The notes: a model not told the origin generated them from the letters alone. A stretch of 64,000 nt of DNA from Athripsodes cinereus (GCA_947579605.1 OX388312.1:7626001-7690000), one strand, 5' to 3'; shown: positions 11,577 through 22,575, counted from the first letter of the stretch. Program-made: numbers and translations.

Positions 11577-13507
11577 AATTTCTAATCAAAGCAAATTGAA
11601 TCAATATTCTAAACTTGTGATTATTACCAACAGTTTCCAGAACCACATAATGTTACTCAGTATTGAATTCTAGGTAGCAGTAGTACTGTAATACTCACCC
11701 ATGGATGTGTTCCTAGCGGTATTGAACGAGCCATGAATGTGAATTACCTCTATCATCGAGTTTTTTTTTCTTCTTATAAATGTATCAACAATCTCGTATT
11801 CAATCGTGTGTCTAGTGATAAGTAAGAAATTATTATTTCGAAGAGAGAATTATTATATCTATTCTTTACTTTTTTCTCATTTTCCTATGTATATCTATAA
11901 TATACTATTATTTACAGTTTTATCTTTACCTAATTGGATAATTATCTTGATTTGTACTAATAAAGTTAACTCAGCATTCGTTATTTGTATGGTTTATCAA
12001 AGAATTATACGCGCAAAACTAAGAAGTTTATATCTCATCAATAAGTATGCAAGGAAACTGTTACAATATGATTTTTAATAAAAGTTTGTTTTAAGAAAAC
12101 GATACATAAAATACTTAGTATAATATTGTTGCCGACTTTTATTTAATAAATCGAACTCATTAAATAACTTTATAATCTTATCTTTTGTATACGCTGAATT
12201 CTATCTTTAGTAATTACAGTAATTGCTTCCCACTTCAATCAGTTGAGCATGTACGTGAAGTGTAAAATAAAACTCTCAAGATTTCAAGTGTTTTTTTTTT
12301 TAAGTATTCCTTTTCATTAAACAAAGTGAGTACACCTTTCATACATGTTTAAGCAATATATTATTTTGTATATATTAAGGTTTCAGTGTTTTCATTTCGA
12401 TTTCCAATTTTCTATTTTAAAATTTGTTTCAATTTAACCTTGCGTGAACCGCCCATCTGGTCAATTTCTTCGCCTCCTAAATTCCCAACGGACCAACATT
12501 CGAGACTTGCTTACTTGCACTTTTATTCCCTTACTGAGCAATCCGTAGCTAAATGTGGGGTTTTGTTAAAACACCCACGTTTTGTTTCTCATGAACCTCT
12601 CTTGGTTTTATTTCATTTTTTTGCCTGAGAGAAAGTATATTGGATGAGAAAAAAGTACTTTTCGAGCGTACACTCGCTCCCTGAGGTCTAATAACATCGG
12701 TGTAAACTCGACTAGACACTCATTTTATGATTGATTTGCTTGCTCTGATGAAAGCTCGGGGATTTGTGTGAAAACTAACAAGAATATAAAACACAATTAG
12801 AGTTTTAGTTTTATTTTATTCTAATGACTTTCAAGTGAAGTAAATTATTTGTAATTAATGTAATCAACAATCCGTTTACATCTCTAGATTTGTAAAACAT
12901 GAAATGTATAAAATGTAATCTATTCTATGCTGTCAAACATCGAACATATTGAGATCATTAACTAATTGTAATTACAAATGAATATGTATTTGCTAACCAA
13001 TACCTTTTCATTTGAAATTACTAATCTATTTTGAGTTATTAAGCAAATTGCAAACAGATTTTGAATTATCTAGTCAAACCATTTGTCACTACTTTTGTCC
13101 ATCTAAAACTTGGTGAAAAGTCAGAATTAATTGCTTATTAATTATCTAGAAGAGTCTGAAAATGGAATAATAATATTAAAATGCATACGCATACAACAAG
13201 ATTATAATAACGTTTATTTATTTGGAATTATATAATTTTATTTCAATTTTATAAAACTTCAACACCTATTCGTTGTTAACTGCTGTCTTAAAATAATGCA
13301 AATTTAAAATATTAGTGTTCTCAATTGTTCGTTGTGCATTCAAGCATAGTGTCAGGAATATTTTATTAGCATTAAAGACAATATAAAAATAATAAAACGT
13401 ATTATGCATAGGTATGTTATGAATCATAAGACTTACATCTTCTGGTAGTAAAGTAAATATAAGAGTATTGAGCATAATTATAATATTATGACTGTTATAC
13501 TTACACA
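11577..13507. other. AT-rich spacer with unrecognised short frames
   Basis: Frames at 11806-12078 (90 codons) and 12386-12628 (80 codons) are unrecognised. The second is less AT-biased near 12440-12560 but has no motif. Nothing else is clear. Confidence 0.5.
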
Positions 13508-13515
13508 CCGACAGT
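13508..13515 (+). repeat. 8-bp target duplication CCGACAGT (left)
   Basis: Identical to 16067-16074 and directly abutting the terminal inverted repeat of the 13516-16066 element. Confidence 0.9.
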
Positions 13516-13535
13516 TAGGGGATTCGATCCCGGGA

Positions 13536-13622
13536 TCCCGAATCCCGGGATCCCGGGATCCCGGTCGTATTTTAGTCCCGAAATTTTCGGGATTAAATTT
13601 CAGAAATCCCGGGATTTTCGGG
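13536..13622 (+). repeat. Left subterminal TCCCGGGA array
   Basis: Overlapping copies of ATCCCGGG and TCCCGAAA/TTTCGGGA lie just inside the terminal repeat, several of them palindromic. The right end carries the same motif (15978-16044). Clustered short motifs next to the TIR are typical hAT transposase-binding regions; binding here is inferred. Confidence 0.7.
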
Positions 13623-13639
13623 ATTAATACAATTATACA

Positions 13640-14270
13640 CTAAGTCAAATATTTGGGACTCAAGCACATCAATGAATCACTGACAGCCGAAGCTTGTGTT
13701 AGTATCTTAAAAGAGCGCTATTCTGAGTTCGATATCTCACTAGATACGATATTGTGGCAATAGTTACTGATGGTCCGAATTACAGTTGGAAAACTTGTTA
13801 ATGCAAAGCACCTAGTTTGTTTTACACACGGTATTCACTTAGCCGTTTGTGATTTATTGTATAGAAAAATACCTGCAAATGAACCTATCAGTGATGATAT
13901 TTTATTTATTTATTTATTTAATACATAAACGGCTATCGCCTTTTATTGATGATTTGGATGGTGATAATGAAGAACTGGACTTAGGATTAGTCATTAAAAT
14001 CGGTAATGGTAAGTTTGACCAATGACCGGAATATTAATGAAGTCGTAAAGAAAGTTCGTAGTGGTTCTTATTTTTAAAAGAGCATCTTTGAAGAATGATA
14101 TTATGCTTCAAAACTATATTGAAAAGGAACATGGAAGAGAGCTTAATTTATTGTTTAACTGCAAATCGCGTTGGAATAGTCTTTTAACAATGCTTGAGCG
14201 ATTTGATATTTTAAAAAATAGCATAAAAAAATCACTCATCGACCTAATTCGAATAAATAATTCATAAAGT
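13640..14270 (+). pseudogene. hAT transposase remnant, catalytic-core middle only
   Basis: Translation across shifted frames gives TILVAIVTDGP-like sequence carrying the second catalytic Asp context. This is followed by KHLVCFTHGIHLAVCDLLY with the hAT C-x2-H-type motif, and then (14061-14267) IEKEHGRELNLLFNCKSRWN with the conserved Arg-Trp motif of the insertion-domain boundary. The BED finger, the first Asp block and the C-terminal dimerisation region are absent. There are several frame breaks, and a 49-bp retroposon piece at 13899-13947 interrupts an acidic stretch. It belongs to a different hAT lineage from the 38.6 kb element, judging by the divergent residues. It is not functional. Confidence 0.8.
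13899..13947 (-). mobile_element. Tiny 5'-truncated retroposon tail (GGCGATAGCC family)
   Basis: The piece reads, on the minus strand, AAAGGCGATAGCCGTTTATG then a (TAAA)n tail. It is flanked by a GATGAT direct repeat (13893-13898 and 13948-13953), consistent with target-primed insertion into the hAT remnant. Related tails are at 23181-23230, 30940-30985 and 63898-64000. Confidence 0.6.
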
Positions 14271-14458
14271 CTCTGGTCAATTTCATTTAAAAATACGAGT
14301 TTATACATTGATCTCCGTAGTATGTATTTTTTTGTTATGGGTTAGTTAAATAAGTCTAAGTTGATTTTTTTTTTAAATATTCCAAAATAGTACATACAAA
14401 CAAACATAAATAACAACATTATAGAATATATTGCCCCACTAAACTAAAACTGTTCTGG

Positions 14459-14466
14459 GTTAAAAC
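14459..14466 (+). repeat. 8-bp target duplication GTTAAAAC (left)
   Basis: Matches 15733-15740 exactly and abuts the CAGAGATGTG terminus. Confidence 0.85.
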
Positions 14467-14620
14467 CAGAGATGTGCAAAATACTTTCAAAAAGTATTTA
14501 AATACAGAATACAAATACTTTTGATTTTTTGTATTTCAAATACAAAATACTACCTAAATACTTTTTCAAAATGGTATTTAAGTACAAAACACGTATTTTA
14601 AAATACCTTTTACAAATAGT

Positions 14621-15010
14621 AGAACAAGGTGTAAGACAGGGGTATTCAATATTTCCATCACTCTTTAACTATTATATACAGCGAGCCATTGATGAATAGA
14701 TAGAAGAAATGAATAACTGGACAAGAGTATAGACAAATGGAGAAAAGGTTGACATAATTCGATATAGTATTACTTGCAGATAATGAAGATGAGTTGAATA
14801 AAGTCTTAGGAAGAACTATCAAAATACAACATAAAAAATAAATAAAGACAATACAAAATGTAAGGTCGTTCGAAAAGATGAGGCGACTGCAAAAATAGTC
14901 ATAAATGGAGTGAGTATCAAGCAGGTTAGAGAATTCCTGAACTTAGGCTGCAGAATAAATCAGGATGGATACTCCGAATCTGAAATCGTACGGACTACTG
15001 TAACATCATA
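14621..15010 (+). pseudogene. Reverse transcriptase fragment of an RTE/jockey-like LINE
   Basis: Translation gives EQGVRQGYSIFPSLFNYYIQ, a decayed form of the conserved reverse transcriptase block usually written GVRQGxxLSPxLFNxY. A degenerate LLADNEDELNKVL (the region after the catalytic YxDD box, now lost) follows. Downstream, KIVINGVSIKQVREFLNLGC with INQDGYSESEI matches the YLGxxIxxDG segment just after the RT domain. There are many stops and frame changes. It is confined to the nested hAT-type element. Confidence 0.75.
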
Positions 15011-15109
15011 TTATATACAGGACTGCTCCAGACCTTTTTTGATCGTTTTCAGATGGTTTTTAATGTTGCCTCCGAATCATTTACAGAGAGAATCAGAGTT
15101 GCCACATCA

Positions 15110-15400
15110 CTTCACTACTAAGAAGTCTTCGCTAGCTGAGAGTCTCAGAGAGAGTGGAGTTTAAACTGTGTCTCACTGTCAACAAGGTAGCACATCACCC
15201 ACTGACCTATTTCGCTGACAAAAATTTGAGTCAAAGACTGTGCTCAGCTTCTAATGCCGTGAACAAACTCGTAGAGTTCAATATTGCAAATACCTCTAAA
15301 TTTACAGAAAGGAGAACCAGAGTCTCAGCGTCAATTGCCTGGATCAGATTGCCTGCAGACAAAGTTGAAAACGCTGCAGTTCAGAAGAAATCACAGCGCC
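15110..15400 (+). pseudogene. C-terminal fragment of a CR1/L2-like LINE
   Basis: The frame 15154-15444 and a short stretch before it give LRERVEFKLCLTVNKVAHHP, then RRTRVSASIAWIRLPADK. This matches the pattern RxxYKxxLLxYKALxxxAPxYL...FSVxxPxxWNxLPxxI found at the C-terminus of CR1/L2-type LINE polymerases. The same segment, better preserved, lies at 49222-49625 on the other strand. It is degenerate and non-functional. Confidence 0.7.
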
Positions 15401-15732
15401 CTTGGAATGGTCATGGATCATTCAACGGCGTCATGTATAATTAGTTCAATCATCATTATTATGTGTGTATATCTCAAATATGGAGTACTCTAATGGAAAC
15501 GTTGTATTCGTAGTTCAACAAATTGACAAAAAAAGCTTGCACACGCGCATATCAATTAATGGCTGAATTTTGTTTCAAACAAATAAAAAGGTATTTTGTA
15601 AAAGTATTTTGTGTAAAATACAAAATACTTTTTTACGAAAAGGTATTTGAAATACAAAATGAAAATACCTACATATTTTGTATTTTGTACTTGTGTTTTA
15701 AGTACTTTAATTTCAAATACGTCACATCTCTG

Positions 15733-15740
15733 GTTAAAAC
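15733..15740 (+). repeat. 8-bp target duplication GTTAAAAC (right)
   Basis: Right partner of 14459-14466. Confidence 0.85.
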
Positions 15741-15977
15741 TATGAAAAAAATACAAATACAAGAATTTAATTTAAAAATATAAAAAAAGTTAAATTGTTA
15801 CTTTTATAAATCATAAACAGAAGTGCCTTGTTTGTTTATTTTAGAAGTTTGAAGTGTAATTTTGTTTAACCGACTTTTTGCAGATTCAAAGCTTAAATTC
15901 ATTGCCAGAAAAGTAAAAAAAAGTGATTTTGACAAGGCCTACTGACTTTTTGTTACCACTTTACATTACCAATACAA

Positions 15978-16044
15978 TCCCGGGACTAGTCCCGGGATCC
16001 CGGGATTAACTATAGATAGTCCCGAAATCCCGGGATTAGAAAAA
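15978..16044 (+). repeat. Right subterminal TCCCGGGA array
   Basis: Repeats of GTCCCGGGA, CCCGGGATTA and GTCCCGAAATCCCGGGATT next to the right terminus mirror the left array. Confidence 0.7.
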
Positions 16045-16066
16045 AGGGTCGGGATCGAATCCCCTA

Positions 16067-16074
16067 CCGACAGT
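16067..16074 (+). repeat. 8-bp target duplication CCGACAGT (right)
   Basis: Right partner of 13508-13515. Confidence 0.9.
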
Positions 16075-19000
16075 ATGTGTCTAGTATAAGTATTAAAATA
16101 TTAATGCTCATTGGGCAATATAAAAAGGAAGTTATAATTTCTGTCGGTTATGTCTCACTTCTCTTACTTACTTAGTTTACTACTTCTAATACATAGTCAC
16201 TCACGTATGCAATAGTATAATAAATAATTTTGATATCCTTCCGCTCTGTACTGGTACTTAAAATTATATAAAGAATTCAATGAATTAAACCAGCAGCTAC
16301 TTTTATTGCATTTATTATTAAACTTATCATAGTGTATTATGTAATAATGGAACAACTTTTTGCTCTCAAGGTGTTAAATTATTATCATTATTAGTAGTAT
16401 CATATTTATAAATCTAGAGTTTCTTTTAATTTATTGATAACATCTTTGTTGAATTAAGGGAAATTATTAACCTTATTACGTTTAATTTTTGTCGGAAAGC
16501 GGATTGCAACAATGACCAAAATAAATTTAAAGAAACTTTAATGTCAAAATCAATACTAAGTTACATAATTCTAAATAAAATTTAATGTGTATGAAAAGAA
16601 TAAAATAAAATAAGCATATCTAACCCTCCATAACACGAGAATTGTCTCTATAAGGATGTTTTTAGATTTAAGTTTTTATAAAACAGTCTATGTATTGTCA
16701 TATCTGTATTGTTTGTTATGTTCAATGAAATTATCAAAATTTATTTCTTTTTTGGGTGTCAAATTACCCTTTTGTGGAAATCATCCTCATATCATCCTTG
16801 TATAGCTTTGATACGTTTGATTCTTTTTGCATTCGTACATTTCATGTTTTTTGTTTTGTAAACGACGTATGTATTGGATATTGAATATTTATTATGTTTT
16901 TGAATGACTCATTTCATAAATCTTTAACATGTTATTTTTTGCGATCTATTTAATCTTATGTCATCGGAAAATATATTATTACATTAGTTTGACTAATGAT
17001 AGAAACAGGAAGACCATAAAACAAAAGAGAAGTGACAAACAAAAACAACAACAACGTGTCTTTTGATTCGAGTTTTAATGAATTATTTATTTAATTTCAA
17101 CACTATTTGGTTATATTGTGCGTAGATTTTTTTTACAATCGTGGGAATTATTGATGATTGTGTTTTTATCAAAATCAATTTTCGAACAATCGAAGGTCAT
17201 CTTTGACTCAATTTACTATATTTTACAAATTTTGTCGTAGCTCGTATAATGTTATTATCATATCAAATTGAAATGTATGAACTATTTTTATTTATATTCG
17301 TTACTTTTTACGATTCAGTCTTGATCAATTCATTCGATTGAAAATTGGCAATAAATTCAAGTACCAACGACCCGGAAAATGACCTCCAGTATATTACAAT
17401 TAGGATATTTTTTTCTCTTAAAAATTATGTACCTTTTTTCGGGTGGCTGAACTATTTCAAGGAGTTTTCAATATGTAAATAAAATCAGTTATATATTCAG
17501 AAAAACTTCGTTATGAAAACAAGCATAGCTATAACATTATTTCTTATAATGCAGGAGGAGGAATATAATTATTTTACGTCGATCTATCGACGTAAGTTAT
17601 AAATAACTGCCAAATTTTATTCAACATTGATACTCGTACTGTCGTTAAGCTGGTAAATAGATTTTTATCTCTGTTTTCCTAACAGGTGAACATAATGTTT
17701 CATAATGTATTGATTGAACTGGTTTTATTCTGTTGTATCTTCCTCTCTGATTATGTATTCCTGTTACTTACAAATACCTTTATTGGTGCATATTTTTTTG
17801 TTTTATTTTTCTCCATCTTTCAGTGATTTTCCGTATCAGTAAAGTTGTTTATTACATGACCAAAACATTTAATTACGCCAACACAAATTATCATTTTACT
17901 TCGTTTCATACTTAATTAATGTTTTCACCTAATTCTTTACTACAATTACCTACTAAATAAGAGAGTCATTTTTAAATGTTGTTATTTTGATGATGAATTT
18001 TCCTTGTTTATTGTGATTGAAAAGATTGTTTTAACATAAATACTGCGCAGTTTTTAAACTAGAATCCTATTATTTTATTTACATCAACACACTGGTATTT
18101 CTACATTTGATATTTGAAGTTGTTCTGATTCATAGAGTCAGAATGTCGTTGTTTGAAATGTCTCAACTCCTTGAATATCCCTCACGATAATTTATGTGTT
18201 ATTGCAATTAAGCAACATAATATGTAGGAGCCTTCTTAGGAAACATGTAAACACCATCAAACATTTAATGATAAAAAAACAACGCAAAGATACAATAAGT
18301 TATTCAAAATAGGCACCAAAATGTGTTGTCAGGATATTCGGTATTTATAAACCTAAGTACGAAACATTTAAAAAGTACTTCATTTTACGGTTTTACATGA
18401 ACTTTACTCTTTCATTGTAAACATAACGTATTTTTTATACCAAACTCCTCTTCCAAGATAGATTCGCAAACATACCATCAATATTCAAAATATTCAATTC
18501 CAAACAGTTAGAATGTTAATTCAGTTCATAAGTATCATTGTGTACTTTTGAATGTATAGGTAATTGCGTTTGATGCACACACACACTGACACAAACAATA
18601 AAATACGAGTACATAATAATGTTGTTCACAGTTAGCTACTAGTAACTTAGGTTTTAAGTATGTATAATATTGTAGATACTTCATTGGAGAAAAGAAATAA
18701 AAGTAAAGTATGTGAGATAGTAACAGCTGATGGGCACGTATGTGTTTGTAAGTAAGTACATATTACAACTACTAATACTAATACAACTCAAGTAATAATT
18801 CCTAAGTAACGATTCTTGTCGTCTTTACACATATGTGATTGCTCTCATACCTACATACATAATAGTATTCTTATGTGTCAGTTTATTTCTTAGTTATCCA
18901 GCGAGGTTCCTACTTGAGCACAGTACTTGATTGTTTTCGATCATGTTTGATGCTCAAATAAATATCGATCATTGTTTTTGTTGTAAGAAATTCTATTTTT

Positions 19001-19119
19001 GAATATTTTATCATAAAAGTTTTGTACACAAGTTTTAAGTAGGTACTACCTATATATTTTATTCTTTCATAAATATTCCTTATACTGTGGAGTTCTTTGT
19101 AAAGAATCATCTGAATATT
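16075..19119. other. AT-rich spacer
   Basis: Three kilobases without a frame above about 60 codons and without a recognisable transposon end. One perfect short palindrome, TTACGTCGAT-CT-ATCGACGTAA, lies near 17573-17594. An (AC)n-rich stretch is at about 18572-18597. Confidence 0.6.
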
Positions 19120-19312
19120 TTCTGTAAGTTTTCGAGTGTTTTTTAAAAGGTGAGTATTAGCAAAACCAAATGTATAAACATCTACAATAAAGTGATGAGG
19201 TTTGCCACCCATCCTGAATGTCAATAATTTTTTGCTATTGGCAGGGAGAAGACTATCTGCATGCTTATTACATCGACAGCTAGGATATGCCGTGATGGTA
19301 TAGTAGTAGTAT
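19120..19312 (-). repeat. Dispersed repeat family A, copy 3 (reverse)
   Basis: Nearly full length in reverse: CTGTAAGTTTTCGAGTG, AAAGGTGAG, GATGAGGTTTGCCACCCATC, CTGAATGTC, GGGAGAAGAC, GCATGCTTATTACAT and GGATATGCCGTGATGGTATA, followed by a TAGTAGTAG run. The end in a short TAG repeat suggests this is the 3' end of the transcribed orientation, so the reverse strand of the reference copy may be sense. The 145-codon frame at 18910-19347 crosses it and is not a gene. Confidence 0.75.
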
Positions 19313-19600
19313 AATATTTTCATCTTTGAAACACAATACGGAGTCAATGTTATTTTCTGGGTAATTTTGTAACAGTTGACTCTTCATAAAGCTAGCATCT
19401 TTTTAATTATTTTGTACTTTGGGTATTTTGTTTCACATATATGACTATTATTCTTAATTTTACATATAAATTGAGAAATTTCTTGTTTTTTTGTCTTGTT
19501 TCGGAGAACATAACAAATATGTAAATTCACATTTTTACTAGGTACATTATTTACACCTACCTCATAATAATAAATGTTTCTTTAAGCGTTATTTTTCTTT

Positions 19601-19735
19601 TGCCACCCATTTGCCACCCATCCTGAATATCTTGATTTTATATTGGCACGGAGAGGACAGCTTGAATGTTTCTTACATGCAGCTGGTCTGCTGGTTACCC
19701 CACTTGTGGGATATGCCGTGATGGTATAGTAAAGT
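19601..19735 (-). repeat. Dispersed repeat family A, copy 4 (reverse)
   Basis: A second reverse copy only about 290 bp after copy 3. It begins with a local duplication TTTGCCACCCA / TTTGCCACCCATCCTGAAT and ends GGATATGCCGTGATGGTATA followed by GTAAAGTAG. Confidence 0.75.
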
Positions 19736-20296
19736 AGTATTTTTCTTTTTTCCCAATATTACTTACCTACTAGATAAACAAAAATAAATCACATACGAAA
19801 TAATATCCCGTGTTCGAAGTTGAGAGATGTCTGAAGAATTTCGCAAAGTTTTTTTTCTATTCGATACAGTATGTATCTTATAATATACGTTGTCTCCAAA
19901 TTGATTTTCTATGTAAGACGTCAAATAATGGAAGTATTCTAGTACATATGTGCAGAAGTATCTTTTGTACAACAAACTTTCCTGGCGTTCTTCATCCATT
20001 AGAGATCGAGGAGATTTTCTGTCTCTTTTGTCTCAGTTCTAGACTTTCTATTGCTATTTTTTTTTGTATGACGAATGAGTAGATAATTAGTATTGAACAT
20101 ATCGATCGCTGGAATCTCTTGATATTTTTATCAGAAAATACCAAAAAAATAAAATATATTTTTACATGATTTCAAAATATAATATTCGTTTGGCGTAAAC
20201 CGTGAATAAACGGTTCAAAATACACTTATTATCGATTCTAATAATCTGTTTAAATGTCCCAAGGAAATTATGAAAATTATATATAATTATTATCAT

Positions 20297-20537
20297 AATC
20301 TTAAAGGAGATGATAAATTCACGGAAGGAAGATGTTAAAAGAACAATTCATTGATATTAGAAGATCAAATCTTTTAGTTGTTAAAGCATGGATAATAATT
20401 TTTTTTTAAATGTTATTTAGTCTTTTTACTAAAACATCTGAAAGATTTGATCAAATTGCTCACTTGCTTTGGGAAAATCATCCCATAGAGTTGTTCTTTT
20501 AACATTTTAGATTATTTGATCATCTCCCTTCAGGATT
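20297..20537. repeat. Imperfect inverted repeat, MITE-like foldback
   Basis: Arms of about 100-120 bp face each other. The left arm has AATCTTAAAGGAGATGATAA, then GATGTTAAAAGAACAATTC, then GATCAAATCTTTTAG. The right arm, reverse-complemented, has AATCCTGAAGGGAGATGATC, then AATGTTAAAAGAACAACTC, then GATCAAATCTTTCAG. The centre is near 20400. This matches a decayed foldback or MITE. No target duplication is obvious. Confidence 0.65.
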
Positions 20538-20576
20538 TTGATCAAATATCGATATATTGATTTCCATCATTTCTCT

Positions 20577-20653
20577 ATGACATGTACCTACATCACTACG
20601 AGTGTCAGTCAAAAAATGTGACTGATACTCGTAGTAATGTAGGTACATGTCAT
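20577..20653. repeat. 35-bp-arm hairpin
   Basis: Left arm 20577-20611 and right arm 20619-20653 are complementary at 33 of 35 positions, around a 7-nt loop. A transcript of either strand would form a strong hairpin of the size of a microRNA precursor. Its position 40 bp from the foldback at 20297-20537 makes a transposon origin equally likely. Confidence 0.8.
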
Positions 20654-20659
20654 TAATGT

Positions 20660-21460
20660 GATTAAGGATCTTTACTGAAAGTAATAAGTTAGTGGCAAAT
20701 AATTTTTTGTTTACATAATCATATCTTTTTTATATATATCAAAAATTCTCAAAAATTTACCCGATTAGATTGTAATACAAATGAATTATGCAGAATAAAT
20801 ATCTAAATGTCTTAAAACTTATAGTCCAGATACGTTGAATCGATGAATCACTAACAATAAAATTTTATAATACTCATTAGTGGTGTGATAAAAAAAAAAC
20901 AATAACAACAAAAAATCGCTTCCTGCATTAAAACAGGCATTAATTATTGCCGTCATTATAAGAAGATTCATTTGTATATTTAATACAATAATAAAAATAA
21001 TCAAAGTTCTACATTATTCCTGCCTTTTGTGAGTGATTTATTACATTTATTTGTAATAACTATAGTAAATTATTTGCTACATAGATTGATGAGTAAAGTC
21101 GCTTATATTAATAATGAGTATTATTCTACGTTCTGCCTTGAACTGCGTTTTTTATGCGAAAATTTTTATTCGTTCGTGATTCATAACTATAATAATAACA
21201 ACAACTTACATCATGCAATCTGAACTAGGCGTGACTAGATATGATAATCGCTATTATTTTTTCATACACATTTAATCTCGAATAGCCTACATATTTATGC
21301 ACAGCTAAATAGCAATATAGCGATTATATCCGTCTGGAGCAAAACATATTGCAATATTAAATTTAACAGTCGATATTATCATCATAATTTGAAATTAAAG
21401 CTATAGAACAAATATCACTTAATCGATACATCTGTTATTTTCAAATCTTGTCAACGGAAC
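20660..21460. other. AT-rich spacer
   Basis: Only short biased frames (for example 61 codons at 20819-21004, minus) are present. Nothing further is recognised. Confidence 0.6.
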
Positions 21461-21580
21461 GGTTTGTCACCCATCTTGAATCTTTCGTTTTCATTATATA
21501 AAGAGGAGAAAACGTATGTTTCTTGCATGCAGTAAGCCTACTGATAATCCCACTTGCGTGGGATAACTACAGATGGTATA
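21461..21580 (-). repeat. Dispersed repeat family A, copy 5 (reverse)
   Basis: GGTTTGTCACCCATCTTGAA, TATGTTTCTTGCATGCAG, CCCACTTGCGTGGGATAAC and GATGGTATA appear in the expected order. The GCCGTGATGG block is altered to a shorter form. Confidence 0.65.
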
Positions 21581-22358
21581 AAGATAAAAAAAATCACAAA
21601 ATTTCATTTTCAATTCTTGAGAGATCCATACAAGCTTCAACCATCTCTAGTTCTTCTCATTGAATTAAATATACGTTAATCAAATCCCTACGAGTAGTAC
21701 GAGTATCTACCTGTTTTAATAAATAAATAATCTTAGTATCAGGATATCATAAAATAATTATCATTGTCTAACACAAAACACTATGTATGTATGTAGGTAG
21801 TACATAATAAGTTGCGTAGTCTCATCATTACAGACACACCCACGTATATTTCCTTCTAGAGTCGTAATGAAAGATACAATCAATAAATTTAATTACCTTC
21901 TATCGATAATTATACATGTCCAATTTTGGGAATTAGTGTCAGTTCTAAACAGAATACAAAATGATTATATCATTGTATATTATATGTATTATTGTTTAAT
22001 GTCATCATCTTTTATGTTCTATTGAAAAACTCATAAACTTCGCAGTACGTATTTCAATAATATGTTGTCTATAAATTTTTTAACATGTCAGTTATCATTT
22101 TAATAACTTTGATTCAATATATGAGTTTATACTTCGATTTGTAACAACTATTTGTTATATTAATAGCTATTTTTAAATGGGTGTAGTAGAATAATGAATA
22201 AAATTTAATTTAATTCATCTTCTAATTCAATTCATTTTCAAGGACTTAATCCAAACGCTGTTTTTTCTTGTGTAAATTCAATGTCCTTGAAAGACGAAAG
22301 ATGCCTCTCTCAATAAAAATCAATGTAGTAGAAGAAAAAAAATTGTTTTAAATTTTAT
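21581..22358. other. AT-rich spacer
   Basis: No frame above 60 codons, no inverted repeat and no transposon end were noticed. Confidence 0.6.
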
Positions 22359-22393
22359 TATGGAATTCTATTACCTAAACATCGACACAGTGA
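22359..22393 (+). repeat. Short repeat shared with 60989-61020
   Basis: TGGAATTCTATTACCTAAAC with ATCGACACA recurs at 60989-61020 as TGGAATTCTACTATCTAAAC with ATTGACACA. It lies next to the LINE end here and next to family A copy 18 there. The origin is unknown. Confidence 0.5.
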
Positions 22394-22424
22394 ATAAATT
22401 CCTTCTTGTTTATATCACAACCAT

Positions 22425-22572
22425 CATCTCGCCCTTTAACACTCCTCTCGGGAAAATAGGGCAGAAAGCAGCTTCTTCCATTCAGAACGTCTCTGTACCA
22501 ATTGAGTCACATTTTCCCATGATATTCATAGCGACCCGATATCGTTATCATAGGAACGGTGTAATGTGAAAG
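22425..22572 (-). pseudogene. Truncated LINE 3' end, family L, copy 2
   Basis: On the minus strand this is a diverged copy of the 31167-31535 element. The AGAGACG/TCTGAATGG block encoding the Arg- and Trp-rich segment and the block encoding the TVHRxYD-like segment are both recognisable. It has small indels and no intact frame. The plus-strand frame 22360-22569 is its antisense shadow. Confidence 0.7.
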
Positions 22573-22575
22573 AGT

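Larger units (their letters stand above)
14467..15732 (+). mobile_element. Nested hAT-type element carrying LINE fragments
   Basis: It starts with CAGAGATGTG and ends with the exact inverted copy CACATCTCTG, flanked by a perfect 8-bp duplication. The CAGAG terminus and 8-bp duplication are diagnostic of hAT. Inside both ends are arrays of AAATACAAAATACTTT-like motifs (14477-14612 and 15585-15722) that form long imperfect subterminal inverted repeats. There is no transposase. The middle holds fragments of two LINE reverse transcriptases, so this non-autonomous element has either captured LINE DNA or been entered by it. It sits inside the older hAT at 13516-16066. Confidence 0.85.
13516..16066 (+). 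mobile_element. Defective hAT transposon with nested insertions
   Basis: The terminal inverted repeats are perfect over 17 bp (TAGGGGATTCGATCCCG at both ends) and the 8-bp duplication CCGACAGT is perfect. This fits hAT, whose termini start YARNG. Next to both termini lie dense repeats of TCCCGGGA/CCCGAAAT (13536-13622 and 15978-16044), which look like subterminal transposase-binding arrays. The body keeps only the middle of a hAT transposase (13640-14270) and was later entered by a retroposon tail (13899-13947) and a second hAT-type element (14467-15732). It is dead as an autonomous unit, but its ends could still be recognised in trans. Confidence 0.9.

Noticed and set aside
17573..17594. Perfect 10-bp-arm palindrome as an operator
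   Set aside because: Isolated, with no nearby gene; such short palindromes are expected by chance in a window of this size.
18910..19347. 145-codon minus-strand frame
   Set aside because: It passes through family A copy 3, and other copies of the family are not open in that frame.
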